From Rhizobium sp. ICMP 5592 (GTDB lineage Bacteria > Pseudomonadota > Alphaproteobacteria > Rhizobiales > Rhizobiaceae): a stretch of DNA of 64,000 nucleotides. Where the stretch lies: positions 1,095,671-1,159,670 of the forward strand of contig NZ_QSNT01000003.1 in assembly GCF_009498525.1 (NCBI RefSeq), written 5' to 3'. This document shows, piece by piece, positions 33,629-42,247 of this stretch. Each line of letters starts with the position of its first letter. The first letter of the stretch is position 1. A model generated the notes under the pieces. It saw only the letters and a program-made list of their open reading frames with translations. It was not told the origin of the DNA and did not search any database. The position numbers and the translations under genes were made by a program.

Positions 33629-34321
33629 ATGCCGACGCTGTATCATCACTCCATGTCATCTCCGTCACGGTTCGTCCGTCTGATCCTGACCGAATACGGC
33701 TATCAGACAGAGCTGATCGAGGAACAGACATGGGAAAAGCGGCGCGACTTCCTGGCGCTCAACCCGGCCGGCACCCTGCCGGTCTATGTTGACGACAGCA
33801 TGCGGGCGCTCTGCGGCGCGACCGTGATTTCCGAATATCTCGACGAGACGCATGGCGTACTGAAGCGCGACCGCCGGCTTCTGGCCGAAGACCCGTTCCA
33901 GCGCGCCGAAATCCGCCGGCTGACGGAATGGTTCATGCAGAAGATGGAACAGGACGTGACGCGGCCGCTGGTGCGCGAGCGGGTCTACAAACTGCAGATG
34001 ACCGCCGATCAGGGCGGCGGCGCGCCCGATTCCAAGCTGATGCGAATGGCGCGCGGCAATATCCGCCAGCACATGAAATATCTCTCCTGGCTCGCAGGCT
34101 CCAGGCAATGGCTCGCTGGCGACCGGCTGAGCTATGCGGATCTTGCGGCAGCCGCCTCGATTTCCGTTCTCGACTATCTTGGCGAAATCGACTGGGTGGA
34201 ATCGCCCGTCGTCAAGGAATGGTACCAGCGGATGAAATCGCGTCCGTCCTTCCGCCCGATCCTGGCGGAGCGCGTGCGCGCCATCACCCCGGTATCGCAC
34301 TACGCCGACCTGGATTTCTGA
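33629..34321 (+). CDS. Glutathione S-transferase family protein
   Basis: 230 residues: an N-terminal thioredoxin-like domain (L-Y-H-H-S-M-S-S-P-S-R-F-V-R, then N-P-A-G-T-L-P-V-Y and I-S-E-Y-L) and a C-terminal all-helical domain. The Ser in the N-terminal S-x-x-S-R could be the glutathione-activating residue. The substrate is unknown. queG begins 12 bases downstream. Confidence 0.9.
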   Translation: MPTLYHHSMSSPSRFVRLILTEYGYQTELIEEQTWEKRRDFLALNPAGTLPVYVDDSMRALCGATVISEYLDETHGVLKRDRRLLAEDPFQRAEIRRLTEWFMQKMEQDVTRPLVRERVYKLQMTADQGGGAPDSKLMRMARGNIRQHMKYLSWLAGSRQWLAGDRLSYADLAAAASISVLDYLGEIDWVESPVVKEWYQRMKSRPSFRPILAERVRAITPVSHYADLDF

Positions 34322-34333
34322 CGAGGGCTCGCC

Positions 34334-35491
34334 ATGCCCGAAGACCGTACAGCGGAGAAGCAAAGCAGGCGGCGGCAGACGCTGACCGCCTTTCTACGCG
34401 ACGAAGCACGGGCGCAAGGCTTCGACCTCTGTCGCATCACCCGGCCGGATACCATCCCCGAGGCCAGCGTCAGGCTCGACCAGTTCCTCGAGCAAGGCTA
34501 CCACGGCACCATGGCGTGGATGGAGGAGACCCGCGAGCGCCGCGGCGATCCGCGCATGCTCTGGAGCGATGTGCGCTCCATCGCCGTCTTCGGCCTGAAT
34601 TACGGCCCGGAGGAAGATCCGCGCGGTATTCTGGAGAAACCGGACAAGGCGGCCATCTCCGTCTATGCCCGCAATCGCGACTATCATGACGTCATCAAGG
34701 GCCGGCTAAAGGAGATCGCCACCCGTTTTGCGGCGCGCTCGCAGGAGGACGTCAAGGTCTTCGTCGATACAGCACCAGTCATGGAAAAGCCGCTGGCGGC
34801 AGCAGCCGGGCTCGGCTGGCAGGGCAAGCACACCAATCTCGTCAGCCGCACGCATGGCTCCTGGCTGTTTCTGGGCTCGATGTTCACTACCGCAGATCTG
34901 GAGCCGGACCAGGCCGAGATCGACCATTGCGGCTCTTGCCGCGCCTGCCTCGACGCATGTCCGACAGCCGCCTTCCCGGCGCCCTACCAGCTCGACGCGC
35001 GCCGCTGCATCTCCTATCTTACCATAGAGCATAAAGGGCCGATCGATCCGCTGCTCCGGCCGCTGATCGGCAATCGCATCTATGGCTGCGATGACTGTCT
35101 CGCCGCTTGCCCCTGGAACAAATTCGCCAGCTCGGCATCGGAGATGAAGCTCATCGCCCGTGAGGACCTCAAGGAGCCGTCGATCGCCTTTCTGCTTGAT
35201 CTCGACGATGGCGCCTTTCGCGTCTTCTTCAGCGGCTCGCCGGTCAAGCGCATCGGCCGCGACCGTTTTGTTCGCAACGTGCTGATCGCCGCCGGCAATT
35301 CCGATGATCGCGCCTTGATCGCAGCCTGTCGTGGTCTTTCCTCCGATCCCTCGCCCGTGGTGCGCGGCATGGCTGTCTGGGCGCTGTCGCGATTGATGAC
35401 GGCTGGCGAATTCCTTGCTTTTGCGGCAGAAAGAACCGACGAGCCGGACGCGGATGTTCGCGCCGAATGGAAACTGGCGGGAGTGGCATGA
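34334..35491 (+). CDS. queG: Epoxyqueuosine reductase
   Basis: QueG reduces epoxyqueuosine to queuosine in the wobble base of certain tRNAs, using cobalamin and two 4Fe-4S clusters. The cluster ligands are visible in C-G-S-C-R-A-C-L-D-A-C-P and in C-D-D-C-L-A-A-C-P-W. The 385 residues have the normal build, including a C-terminal HEAT-like part (residues about 310-380). GAGGG lies 6 bases before the ATG, and it overlaps the next gene by 4 bases. Confidence 0.96.
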   Translation: MPEDRTAEKQSRRRQTLTAFLRDEARAQGFDLCRITRPDTIPEASVRLDQFLEQGYHGTMAWMEETRERRGDPRMLWSDVRSIAVFGLNYGPEEDPRGILEKPDKAAISVYARNRDYHDVIKGRLKEIATRFAARSQEDVKVFVDTAPVMEKPLAAAAGLGWQGKHTNLVSRTHGSWLFLGSMFTTADLEPDQAEIDHCGSCRACLDACPTAAFPAPYQLDARRCISYLTIEHKGPIDPLLRPLIGNRIYGCDDCLAACPWNKFASSASEMKLIAREDLKEPSIAFLLDLDDGAFRVFFSGSPVKRIGRDRFVRNVLIAAGNSDDRALIAACRGLSSDPSPVVRGMAVWALSRLMTAGEFLAFAAERTDEPDADVRAEWKLAGVA

Positions 35492-36363
35492 TGCATGTGA
35501 TGATTTTCGGCTGCGGCTATTCGGGAACCGCCATCGCCAAGGCCTTCGCCGGCTCCGGTGTCCGCATCACCGGCACGACCCGCTCGGCGGACAAGGCCGA
35601 TCTTCTCGCCAGGCAGGGCGTGGAAGCCTTCGTCTTCGACGGCGAGACGCTCGATCCCGCGCTCGCCGAGGCGATGAAATCCGCCACACATCTTATTCAA
35701 TCGATCGCTCCGGGTACGGCAGGCGATCCCCTGCTCAGGCTGGCGCATCTCGATGTCGCCACCCTGATGCCGAAGCTCGAATGGATCGGATATCTTTCCA
35801 CCGTTGGCGTCTACGGCGATCACAAGGGCGCGTGGATCAACGAAGAGACGTCGCTTCATCCGGTTTCCAGCCGCTCCGTCGAGCGCGTCGAGGCGGAGGA
35901 TGGCTGGCTGCGCGTCGGCGTCCGGCTTGGCATTCCGGTCGCCGTGCTCAGGCTTGCCGGGATCTATGGTCCCGGCCGCAACGCCTTCAGCAATCTGGAA
36001 AAAGGGACGGCGCGGCGACTAATCAAGGCCAACCAGGTCTTCAACCGCATCCGTGTCGAAGATATCGGCGCCTGCGCCAAATTCCTCTCCGACCGCCATC
36101 TCAGCGGAATCTATAATGTCACGGACGACGAACCGACCGCGCCGCAGGATATCATTGTCGAAGCGGCCCGCCTTATGGGCGTCGAGCCACCACCGGAACA
36201 GCCTTTCGAGACAGCGGAACTGACGCCGATGGCGCGTTCGTTCTACGGCGAGAACAAGCGCGTTTCGAACGCAAAACTGCGCTCCCTCGGCTTCCTTTTC
36301 CGCTATCCGGAATATCGCATGTCGCTCGCCGAATTGTGGGCTTCGGGACGCTGGCACGGCTGA
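35488..36363 (+). CDS. SDR family NAD(P)-dependent protein (YeeZ-like)
   Basis: 291 residues of the extended/atypical SDR class. The Rossmann motif I-F-G-C-G-Y-S-G-T-A-I-A lies at the very start, and Y-L-S-T-V-G-V-Y-G-D and R-L-A-G-I-Y-G-P-G-R-N follow. The usual Y-x-x-x-K is weak: the position near S-S-R-S-V-E-R has no Tyr, so a standard reductase mechanism may be absent. The start overlaps queG by 4 bases (ATGA), which makes it an operon partner of queG. Confidence 0.87.
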   Translation: MMHVMIFGCGYSGTAIAKAFAGSGVRITGTTRSADKADLLARQGVEAFVFDGETLDPALAEAMKSATHLIQSIAPGTAGDPLLRLAHLDVATLMPKLEWIGYLSTVGVYGDHKGAWINEETSLHPVSSRSVERVEAEDGWLRVGVRLGIPVAVLRLAGIYGPGRNAFSNLEKGTARRLIKANQVFNRIRVEDIGACAKFLSDRHLSGIYNVTDDEPTAPQDIIVEAARLMGVEPPPEQPFETAELTPMARSFYGENKRVSNAKLRSLGFLFRYPEYRMSLAELWASGRWHG

Positions 36364-36758
36364 ACAAGGCCTCGATTATCACAGCCATTTCGCACGAAAA
36401 TTCCTACTAAGCCACCCGACATAGTTCAATTTTCTCCGCATTTGTGGTTAACGATCTCTAAAATTGCACAAATGCGGCAGCGATTATGGCAAAGCCGGAA
36501 AATTATTTTTCCGATTTTCGTGATCTTTCGCATCGCGCCGTAGGTCCAAGAAAATTTATTCAGTTTTTAACTGATTCCATTAGGTTTTTTCCAAGAACCG
36601 ACTTTTCGGCGCCCCGTCATATTAATTGTCGGGAATCACAAATGTTACAGACTGTAATATTCCGTGATCATCGGAGGCACTTTTTCGCCATTTTTCGCCC
36701 GATTTAAGCCCGCACCGCCTGCTGGGCGCAAGTTCAATTGCTTGAGGGAAAAATCGGT
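36364..36758. promoter_or_regulatory. AT-rich region upstream of rlpA
   Basis: About 395 bases, clearly AT-richer than the surroundings. It contains a 73-codon ORF (36486-36707) without a ribosome site and with composition unlike the neighbours, so I do not call it. It likely holds the rlpA promoter. Confidence 0.45.
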
Positions 36759-37127
36759 TTGAAGAAAATCAATCGTGCTATTGCGATCGCCGCGACTATA
36801 TCCGCCTCTTTTGCTTTCCTCTCTACGGATGCATTTGCAGCAACGGGATGCGGGGGCGCATCATGGTACGGCGGAACCACCAAGACTGCTTCCGGGGAAC
36901 GGATGAGTTCCTCCCGTCTTACTGCCGCTCATCGCTCGCTTGCCTTCGGCACACGCCTGAAGGTCACCAACCGCAATAACGGCCGCAGCGTCGTCGTTCG
37001 CATCAACGATCGCGGACCTTTCATTCGGGGCCGGGTACTCGATCTTTCCCGCGCAGCCGCACAGGATATCGGCATGGTCTCCTCCGGCACGGCCAAGGTC
37101 TGCTACGAAATCGTCGCTTCCAGGTAG
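36759..37127 (+). CDS. Septal ring lytic transglycosylase RlpA-like protein
   Basis: 122 residues: a Sec signal peptide (K-K-I-N-R-A then a hydrophobic stretch, cleavage after A-F-A-A) and one RlpA double-psi beta-barrel domain with A-S-W-Y-G, T-A-S-G-E, T-A-A-H-R-S-L-A-F-G-T and V-R-I-N-D-R-G-P-F. RlpA proteins cut or bind denuded peptidoglycan strands; the SPOR domain is missing here. Start is TTG with GAGGGA 9 bases upstream. Confidence 0.88.
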   Translation: MKKINRAIAIAATISASFAFLSTDAFAATGCGGASWYGGTTKTASGERMSSSRLTAAHRSLAFGTRLKVTNRNNGRSVVVRINDRGPFIRGRVLDLSRAAAQDIGMVSSGTAKVCYEIVASR

Positions 37128-37137
37128 TCCGCGAATT

Positions 37138-37160
37138 CGCCGGTAACGATCCGGCGTTTT
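37138..37160 (+). terminator. Terminator after the RlpA-like gene
   Basis: CGCCGG/CCGGCG stem of 6 bp with loop TAACGAT, followed by TTTT. Confidence 0.7.
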
Positions 37161-37346
37161 GGCGTAATGCTTGCTCTCTCCGTCAATCGCGGCTACCACG
37201 CGGTTGAGACGTCTCAATAATCTGCCGCCACGTGCTACATATCCGTGCGGATTGATGAGGTGTCAGCGACATCATGATGAGCGCATGTGCCCTTCCGACT
37301 ATCGATCGTGATTTTCGGAGCCATGTGCCGAGCAGGAGAGTAGTGA

Positions 37347-38636
37347 ATGCGTTTGGGCGGCCGGCTGCAGGGTGCCATCGAAGTTCTTGCCGATATCGAA
37401 ACGCGCAAGCGACCGGTGGCCGATGCCCTGAAGGATTGGGGCCTTGCCCATCGCTTCGCCGGCTCCGGCGACCGGGCCGCGATCGGCAACATCGTTTATG
37501 ACGCCCTGCGCATGCGGCTGTCGCATGCCTGGCTGATGGGTGACGACAGTCCGTCCGCACTTGCTCATGCCGTCCTCTTCCGCCAATGGGGCCTGACGCC
37601 CGAGGCGCTGGCCGCCGAACTCGACGGCGACAAGTTCGCGCCGGAGGCACCGAGCGCCGAGGCGCTGGCCGCCTTTGCCGCCCGCAAGCTCGATGATGCT
37701 CCCCGCCATATCCAGGGCGATATCCCCGAATGGGTCGAACACTCCTTCCAGCAGGCTTTTGGCGACAGCTGGCTTGCCGAGGCGCAGGCGCTCGCCGAGC
37801 GGCCGACGCTCGATCTGCGCGCCAACGCGCTGAAGGCCAGCCGCGACAAGGCAGTTAAGGCACTGGAGCGCGCCGGAGCCCAGGCCTCGAAGATCGCCCG
37901 CAACGGCATCCGCATTCCAGCCGGCGAAGGCGCATCGCGCCTGCCGAACGTCACCGCCGAGCTTTCCTTCCAGAAGGGCTGGTTCGAGGTTCAGGACGAG
38001 GGCTCGCAGATCGTAGCCGATCTCGTCCTGCCGCAAGAGGGCGACCAGGTGCTTGACTATTGCGCCGGCGGCGGCGGCAAGACGCTCGCCATGTCGGCGG
38101 CGATGCACAATAAGGGCCAGGTTCACGCCTATGATACCGATCGCCGGCGGCTGGCGCCGATCATCGAGCGATTGAAGCGTGCCGGCACCCGCAATGTCCA
38201 GGTTCACGACGAGCGCAACGCCCTGCTTGCCCTACGCGGCAAATTCGACAAGGTGCTGGTCGACGCGCCCTGCACCGGCACCGGCACCTGGCGCCGCCGT
38301 CCCGACACGAAATGGCGGCTAACGCAGAAGAACCTCGACGAGCGCATCAGCCAGCAGCAGGAAGCGCTGGCCCAGGCCGGCGAATTCGTCCGGCCCGGCG
38401 GCGCGTTGCTCTATGTCACTTGCTCCGTCCTGCCGGACGAAAACGAGACGCAGGTCAACCGCTTCGCCGCCAACAATCCGGAGTTCGAGGTGGTCGAGGC
38501 GCTGAGTTCCTGGGAAAAGCTGTTCGGCAACGATGCGCCGAAGCCGCGCTCATCGGATGGCAAGACCATCACGCTGACGCCGGCCTCGACCGATACCGAC
38601 GGCTTCTTCTTCTGCCGCCTGCAGCGCAAGCAATAA
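37347..38636 (+). CDS. rsmB: RsmB-family 16S rRNA (cytosine-C5) methyltransferase
   Basis: 429 residues. The N-terminal NusB-like region leads to a SAM-dependent domain with D-Y-C-A-G-G-G-G-K-T, D-A-P-C-T-G-T-G and V-T-C-S-V-L-P. The two Cys in P-C-T and T-C-S are the release and nucleophile residues of RsmB/RsmF-type enzymes. It methylates a cytosine in 16S rRNA. AGGAG lies about 9 bases before the ATG. The exact target base cannot be told from sequence alone. Confidence 0.92.
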   Translation: MRLGGRLQGAIEVLADIETRKRPVADALKDWGLAHRFAGSGDRAAIGNIVYDALRMRLSHAWLMGDDSPSALAHAVLFRQWGLTPEALAAELDGDKFAPEAPSAEALAAFAARKLDDAPRHIQGDIPEWVEHSFQQAFGDSWLAEAQALAERPTLDLRANALKASRDKAVKALERAGAQASKIARNGIRIPAGEGASRLPNVTAELSFQKGWFEVQDEGSQIVADLVLPQEGDQVLDYCAGGGGKTLAMSAAMHNKGQVHAYDTDRRRLAPIIERLKRAGTRNVQVHDERNALLALRGKFDKVLVDAPCTGTGTWRRRPDTKWRLTQKNLDERISQQQEALAQAGEFVRPGGALLYVTCSVLPDENETQVNRFAANNPEFEVVEALSSWEKLFGNDAPKPRSSDGKTITLTPASTDTDGFFFCRLQRKQ

Positions 38637-38642
38637 GGGCGT

Positions 38643-39146
38643 TTATTCCGCCCGCAGCGGATATTGCTGTTTCGGCGGGATGAGATGATGCAGCACCGCG
38701 ATGGCGATCAAGAGCAGGCCGCCGAGACCGACCACTGTGAACAACATCCAGGCCGACAGATGCGAGCCGAGCGCCACCAGCGGCACGGCGCCCGCCGGCG
38801 GATGCGTAACCCTTAGCATCAGCATGCCCGCAATGGCCAGACCAACCGCGATGGCCGCCGCCCACCAGAGACCCGGAAACAGCGCCATGGCTAGGCTGCC
38901 GACCAGCGCCGCCAGGAGATAGCCGCCAAGCACATTGGCGGGCTGCGCCAGCGGGCTTTTCGGCTGGCCGAAGATCAGCACAGCCGTTGCGCCGAAAGGG
39001 GCGATCAGCAGCGGAATGCCGGTTGCGATCGTCAAACCGCCAACCGCGATCATGCCAGTCACCGCGCCGATGCCGGATTTCAGATGCCCATGCCAGTGGC
39101 CTTCCGGCTCATGACGGTGGATGAAATGCTTGAAATGGCGATGCAT
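38643..39146 (-). CDS. HPP family integral membrane protein
   Basis: 167 residues with four or five membrane segments and the motif that names the family, T-H-P-P-A-G-A. It also has F-G-Q-P-K-S-P-L-A-Q-P. The N-terminal 22 residues contain eight His (H-R-H-F-K-H-F-I-H-R-H, H-W-H-G-H), a possible metal-binding tail. Plant homologues move nitrite; the bacterial role is unclear. It is divergent from the imelysin cluster. Confidence 0.88.
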   Translation of the reverse strand: MHRHFKHFIHRHEPEGHWHGHLKSGIGAVTGMIAVGGLTIATGIPLLIAPFGATAVLIFGQPKSPLAQPANVLGGYLLAALVGSLAMALFPGLWWAAAIAVGLAIAGMLMLRVTHPPAGAVPLVALGSHLSAWMLFTVVGLGGLLLIAIAVLHHLIPPKQQYPLRAE

Positions 39147-39364
39147 GGAGGGCTTGAAGACTCGATTGGACTCAACTTGCCTATTTTTTGAACTGTATCT
39201 GCCGTTTTTTCAAGCAAATCTATTCCATTGGCGGGACCTAAACCGGCAATTTCCTATCTTCGAAAATCGTCACAAACTAGAGCGTTTGACACCAGTTTAA
39301 TTTTAATACATGACACCAATCGCCAAGTTTTTGACGGTGCCCCAGCCGTCATAGGAGAGGGAAC
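39147..39364. promoter_or_regulatory. Divergent region between the HPP gene and the imelysin cluster
   Basis: 218 AT-rich bases. The octamer TGACACCA occurs twice in the same orientation (39287-39294 and 39311-39318), 24 bases apart, and the first overlaps a TTGACA that could be a -35 box. No sure iron-box consensus was identified. GGAGAGGG precedes the imelysin start. Confidence 0.5.
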
Positions 39365-40642
39365 ATGAAATTGAAAATCAATTTAGCCGCCGCTTTGGCG
39401 CTGGCCGTTGCTACATCAGCCGTTCCGGTGCTCGCCAAGGCTCCCGAGCCGGCCGCCATCATCAAGCACTATGCCGAAGTCGCGCATGCCAAGTATGAGG
39501 ACTCACTGATCACCGCGAAGGCGCTCGACAAGGCGATCGATGCCCTGCTTGCCAATCCCAGCGACAAGACGCTGAAGGCTGCCCAGGCCGCCTGGATCAA
39601 GGCGCGTGTTCCCTATCAGCAGTCTGAAGTCTACCGCTTCGGCAATCCGATCGTCGACGACTGGGAAGGCAAGGTGAACTCCTGGCCGTTGGACGAAGGC
39701 CTGATCGATTATGTCGACGCCTCCTACGGCACCGAGAGCGACGAGAATTCGCTCTATGTCGCCAATGTCATTGCCAACAAGACGATCAAGATCAACGGCA
39801 AGGATGTCGACGCCTCGCATCTGACGCCGGAATTCCTCTCGGGCACGCTGCATCAGGCCGGCGGCGTCGAAGCCAATGTCGCGACCGGCTATCACGCCAT
39901 CGAATTCCTGCTCTGGGGTCAGGACCTGCACGGCACCGGTCCCGGCGCCGGTGAGCGTCCCGCCACCGACTACGACCTGAAGAATTGCACGCACGGCAAT
40001 TGCGACCGTCGCGCCGAATATCTGAAGTCGGCCTCGACGCTGCTCGTCTCCGACCTGCAGGACATGACCGAAAAGTGGACGCCGGACGGCGAAGCCACCA
40101 AGCATGTCGAAGCCGATCCGAAGGCTGGCCTTGCCGCCATCCTGACCGGTATGGGCTCGCTCTCCTACGGCGAGCTCGCCGGCGAGCGCATGAAGCTCGG
40201 CCTGCTGCTGCACGATCCGGAAGAAGAGCATGATTGCTTCTCGGACAATACCTACAACTCGCACAACAACGACGCCATCGGTATCGCTGCCGCCTATAAC
40301 GGCAACTATACGCGCATCGACGGCAAGAAGCTGAAGGGTCCGTCGCTGCACGACCTGGTCGCCGCCAAGGACAAGGCGCTCGACAAGGAGATGGAAGGGA
40401 AGCTCAACGCCACGCTCGATGCCATGAAGGCGATGGTTCATCGCGGCGAAACGGTCGAGAAGTACGACCAGATGATCGGCGAAGGTAACACGGTCGGCAA
40501 CGCCACCGTCCAGAAGGCGATCGATGGCCTGCTCGACCAGACGAAGAGCATCCAGCGTGTCGTCGCCGCCCTCGATCTCGGCACGATCAAGCTTGAAGGC
40601 TCCGACAGCCTGGATAATCCTAACGCTGTCTTCAAGAAGTAA
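39365..40642 (+). CDS. Imelysin-family periplasmic protein with intact G-x-H-x-x-E motif
   Basis: 425 residues with a signal peptide ending at V-L-A-K near residue 25. The imelysin motif G-Y-H-A-I-E (residues 175-180) is complete and is followed by F-L-L-W-G-Q-D. Imelysin (ICMP, IrpA, EfeO-like) proteins are linked to iron uptake, and the His-Glu pair is a proposed metal site. Many Cys and His are found in a central N-C-T-H-G-N-C-D segment. It is the first gene of a four-gene cluster. Known of relatives: iron-regulated; here that is inferred. Confidence 0.92.
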   Translation: MKLKINLAAALALAVATSAVPVLAKAPEPAAIIKHYAEVAHAKYEDSLITAKALDKAIDALLANPSDKTLKAAQAAWIKARVPYQQSEVYRFGNPIVDDWEGKVNSWPLDEGLIDYVDASYGTESDENSLYVANVIANKTIKINGKDVDASHLTPEFLSGTLHQAGGVEANVATGYHAIEFLLWGQDLHGTGPGAGERPATDYDLKNCTHGNCDRRAEYLKSASTLLVSDLQDMTEKWTPDGEATKHVEADPKAGLAAILTGMGSLSYGELAGERMKLGLLLHDPEEEHDCFSDNTYNSHNNDAIGIAAAYNGNYTRIDGKKLKGPSLHDLVAAKDKALDKEMEGKLNATLDAMKAMVHRGETVEKYDQMIGEGNTVGNATVQKAIDGLLDQTKSIQRVVAALDLGTIKLEGSDSLDNPNAVFKK

Positions 40643-40687
40643 GTAAGGGAGGGCGGCAGCGTCTGAAGCGCTGCCGCTCCGACACCC

Positions 40688-42247
40688 ATGACCCGCATCT
40701 CGGCTCGCCGCACCCTCCTGCCCGCCTTCGTCGCGGGTTTTTTGGTTTTTTCCATCACCCTGGCCGCGGCGGAAATTCTGAATTTCCCGTCCGTCCGCAC
40801 CGATCTTTCAGCGGAACAGCTAAAACGGGTGCAGGACATCACCCGGCCGACCACAGATTTCTCCAAGGCCGAACCCTATGAGGCGATGGAGAGCGGCGCG
40901 ACCACGACCGTCGCCCCCGTCAGCCGCGATATCTTCTCGCAACCCTCGGCCAATCTCGGCCTTGAGCGCGAGGAGAATTTCCATCTCGGCAATGCGCTTT
41001 TCCGCAAGCTCTGGGTTTCCGCCCCCTCCTCCACGCAGGCCTCCGACGGACTAGGCCCGCTGTTCAACGCCCGCTCCTGTCAGAGCTGTCATATCCGCGA
41101 CGGTCGCGGCCATCCGCCAGAGACGGCGGGAGCCGCCGCCACATCGATGGTGCTGCGCCTAGCGCGGCCGGCGGTCACGCCGGAAGAGGAACAGGCGCTA
41201 CGGGATTTCAAGGCGATCAATTTCCCCGACGCCACCTATGGCGCACAATTGCAGGATCTCGCCGTGCCCGGCCTTGCCGCCGAGGGCAAGGTGGCCGTCA
41301 GCTATTCCGAGGAGACGATGACGCTTTCGGGCGGTGAGACCGTTACGCTGCGCAAGCCGCATTATGCCGTGGCCGACCTCGCCTACGGCCCGCTCGGCGA
41401 GACGACGACGATCTCGGCGCGCATTGCACCGCCGATGATCGGCCTTGGCCTCATCGAAGCCATTCCGGAAGCTGATATTCTCGCCCATGCCGATCCGGAC
41501 GACCTAGATGGCGATGGCATTCGCGGCCGCGCCGCCATCGTCCGCGATCACCGCACCGGGCAGATCGCGCTCGGCCGCTTCGGTTGGAAGGCGCAAAACG
41601 CCACAGTCCGCGATCAGGTGGCCAGCGCCTTCTCCGCCGATATCGGCATTTCCACCCCCGACCGGCCGGATCCCTATGGCGATTGCACCGTCAAGCAGCC
41701 GAAATGCCTCTCCATGCCGACCGGCGTGCAGAAGCGCCTCGGCGATACGGAGGCTCCGGGGCCAATCCTCGACCTCGTCACCTTCTACTCGGAAAACCTT
41801 GCCGTGCCCGCCCGCCGCAAGGCGAGCTTTCCCGATGTGCTGCGCGGCAAGGACATGTTCTATCAATCCGGCTGTCCCGCCTGCCATACGCCGAAATTCG
41901 TCACGCGCGACGATCTCAAGGGCAGCGACGGCAAGGACAAGGCTCAGGCCTTCCAGCTGATCTGGCCCTATTCCGATTTCCTGCTGCACGACATGGGCGA
42001 CGGCCTCTCCGACGGCCAGCCGGTGGGTGTGGCATCCGGCCGCGATTGGCGCACGCCGCCACTCTGGGGTATAGGCCTGACGCAGACGGTGAGCGGCCGG
42101 CAAGCCTACCTGCATGACGGCCGCGCCCGAACATTGACCGAAGCCATCCTCTGGCATGGGGGAGAGGCGGAGAAAGCCCGTAATACCTACGCAAACCTGC
42201 CGCCGGACGACAGGCAAGCCCTCATCAACTTTCTGGAGTCTCTCTGA
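40688..42247 (+). CDS. Di-heme oxidoreductase family protein (DHOR)
   Basis: 519 residues with an N-terminal signal anchor (R-R-T-L-L-P then a hydrophobic run to about residue 28). Two c-type heme sites, C-Q-S-C-H near residue 132 and C-P-A-C-H near residue 398, match the di-heme cytochrome c peroxidase-like DHOR group. It lies between two imelysin genes and overlaps the second by one base (TGATG). A role in periplasmic electron transfer or iron redox change is inferred. No clear ribosome site is seen; coupling to the upstream gene is possible. Confidence 0.9.
   Translation: MTRISARRTLLPAFVAGFLVFSITLAAAEILNFPSVRTDLSAEQLKRVQDITRPTTDFSKAEPYEAMESGATTTVAPVSRDIFSQPSANLGLEREENFHLGNALFRKLWVSAPSSTQASDGLGPLFNARSCQSCHIRDGRGHPPETAGAAATSMVLRLARPAVTPEEEQALRDFKAINFPDATYGAQLQDLAVPGLAAEGKVAVSYSEETMTLSGGETVTLRKPHYAVADLAYGPLGETTTISARIAPPMIGLGLIEAIPEADILAHADPDDLDGDGIRGRAAIVRDHRTGQIALGRFGWKAQNATVRDQVASAFSADIGISTPDRPDPYGDCTVKQPKCLSMPTGVQKRLGDTEAPGPILDLVTFYSENLAVPARRKASFPDVLRGKDMFYQSGCPACHTPKFVTRDDLKGSDGKDKAQAFQLIWPYSDFLLHDMGDGLSDGQPVGVASGRDWRTPPLWGIGLTQTVSGRQAYLHDGRARTLTEAILWHGGEAEKARNTYANLPPDDRQALINFLESL

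Noticed and set aside
36486..36707. A 73-codon plus-strand ORF upstream of the RlpA-like gene
   Set aside because: It has no ribosome site, lies in AT-rich promoter-like DNA, and its residue make-up (Phe- and Arg-rich, low Ala) is unlike neighbouring proteins.
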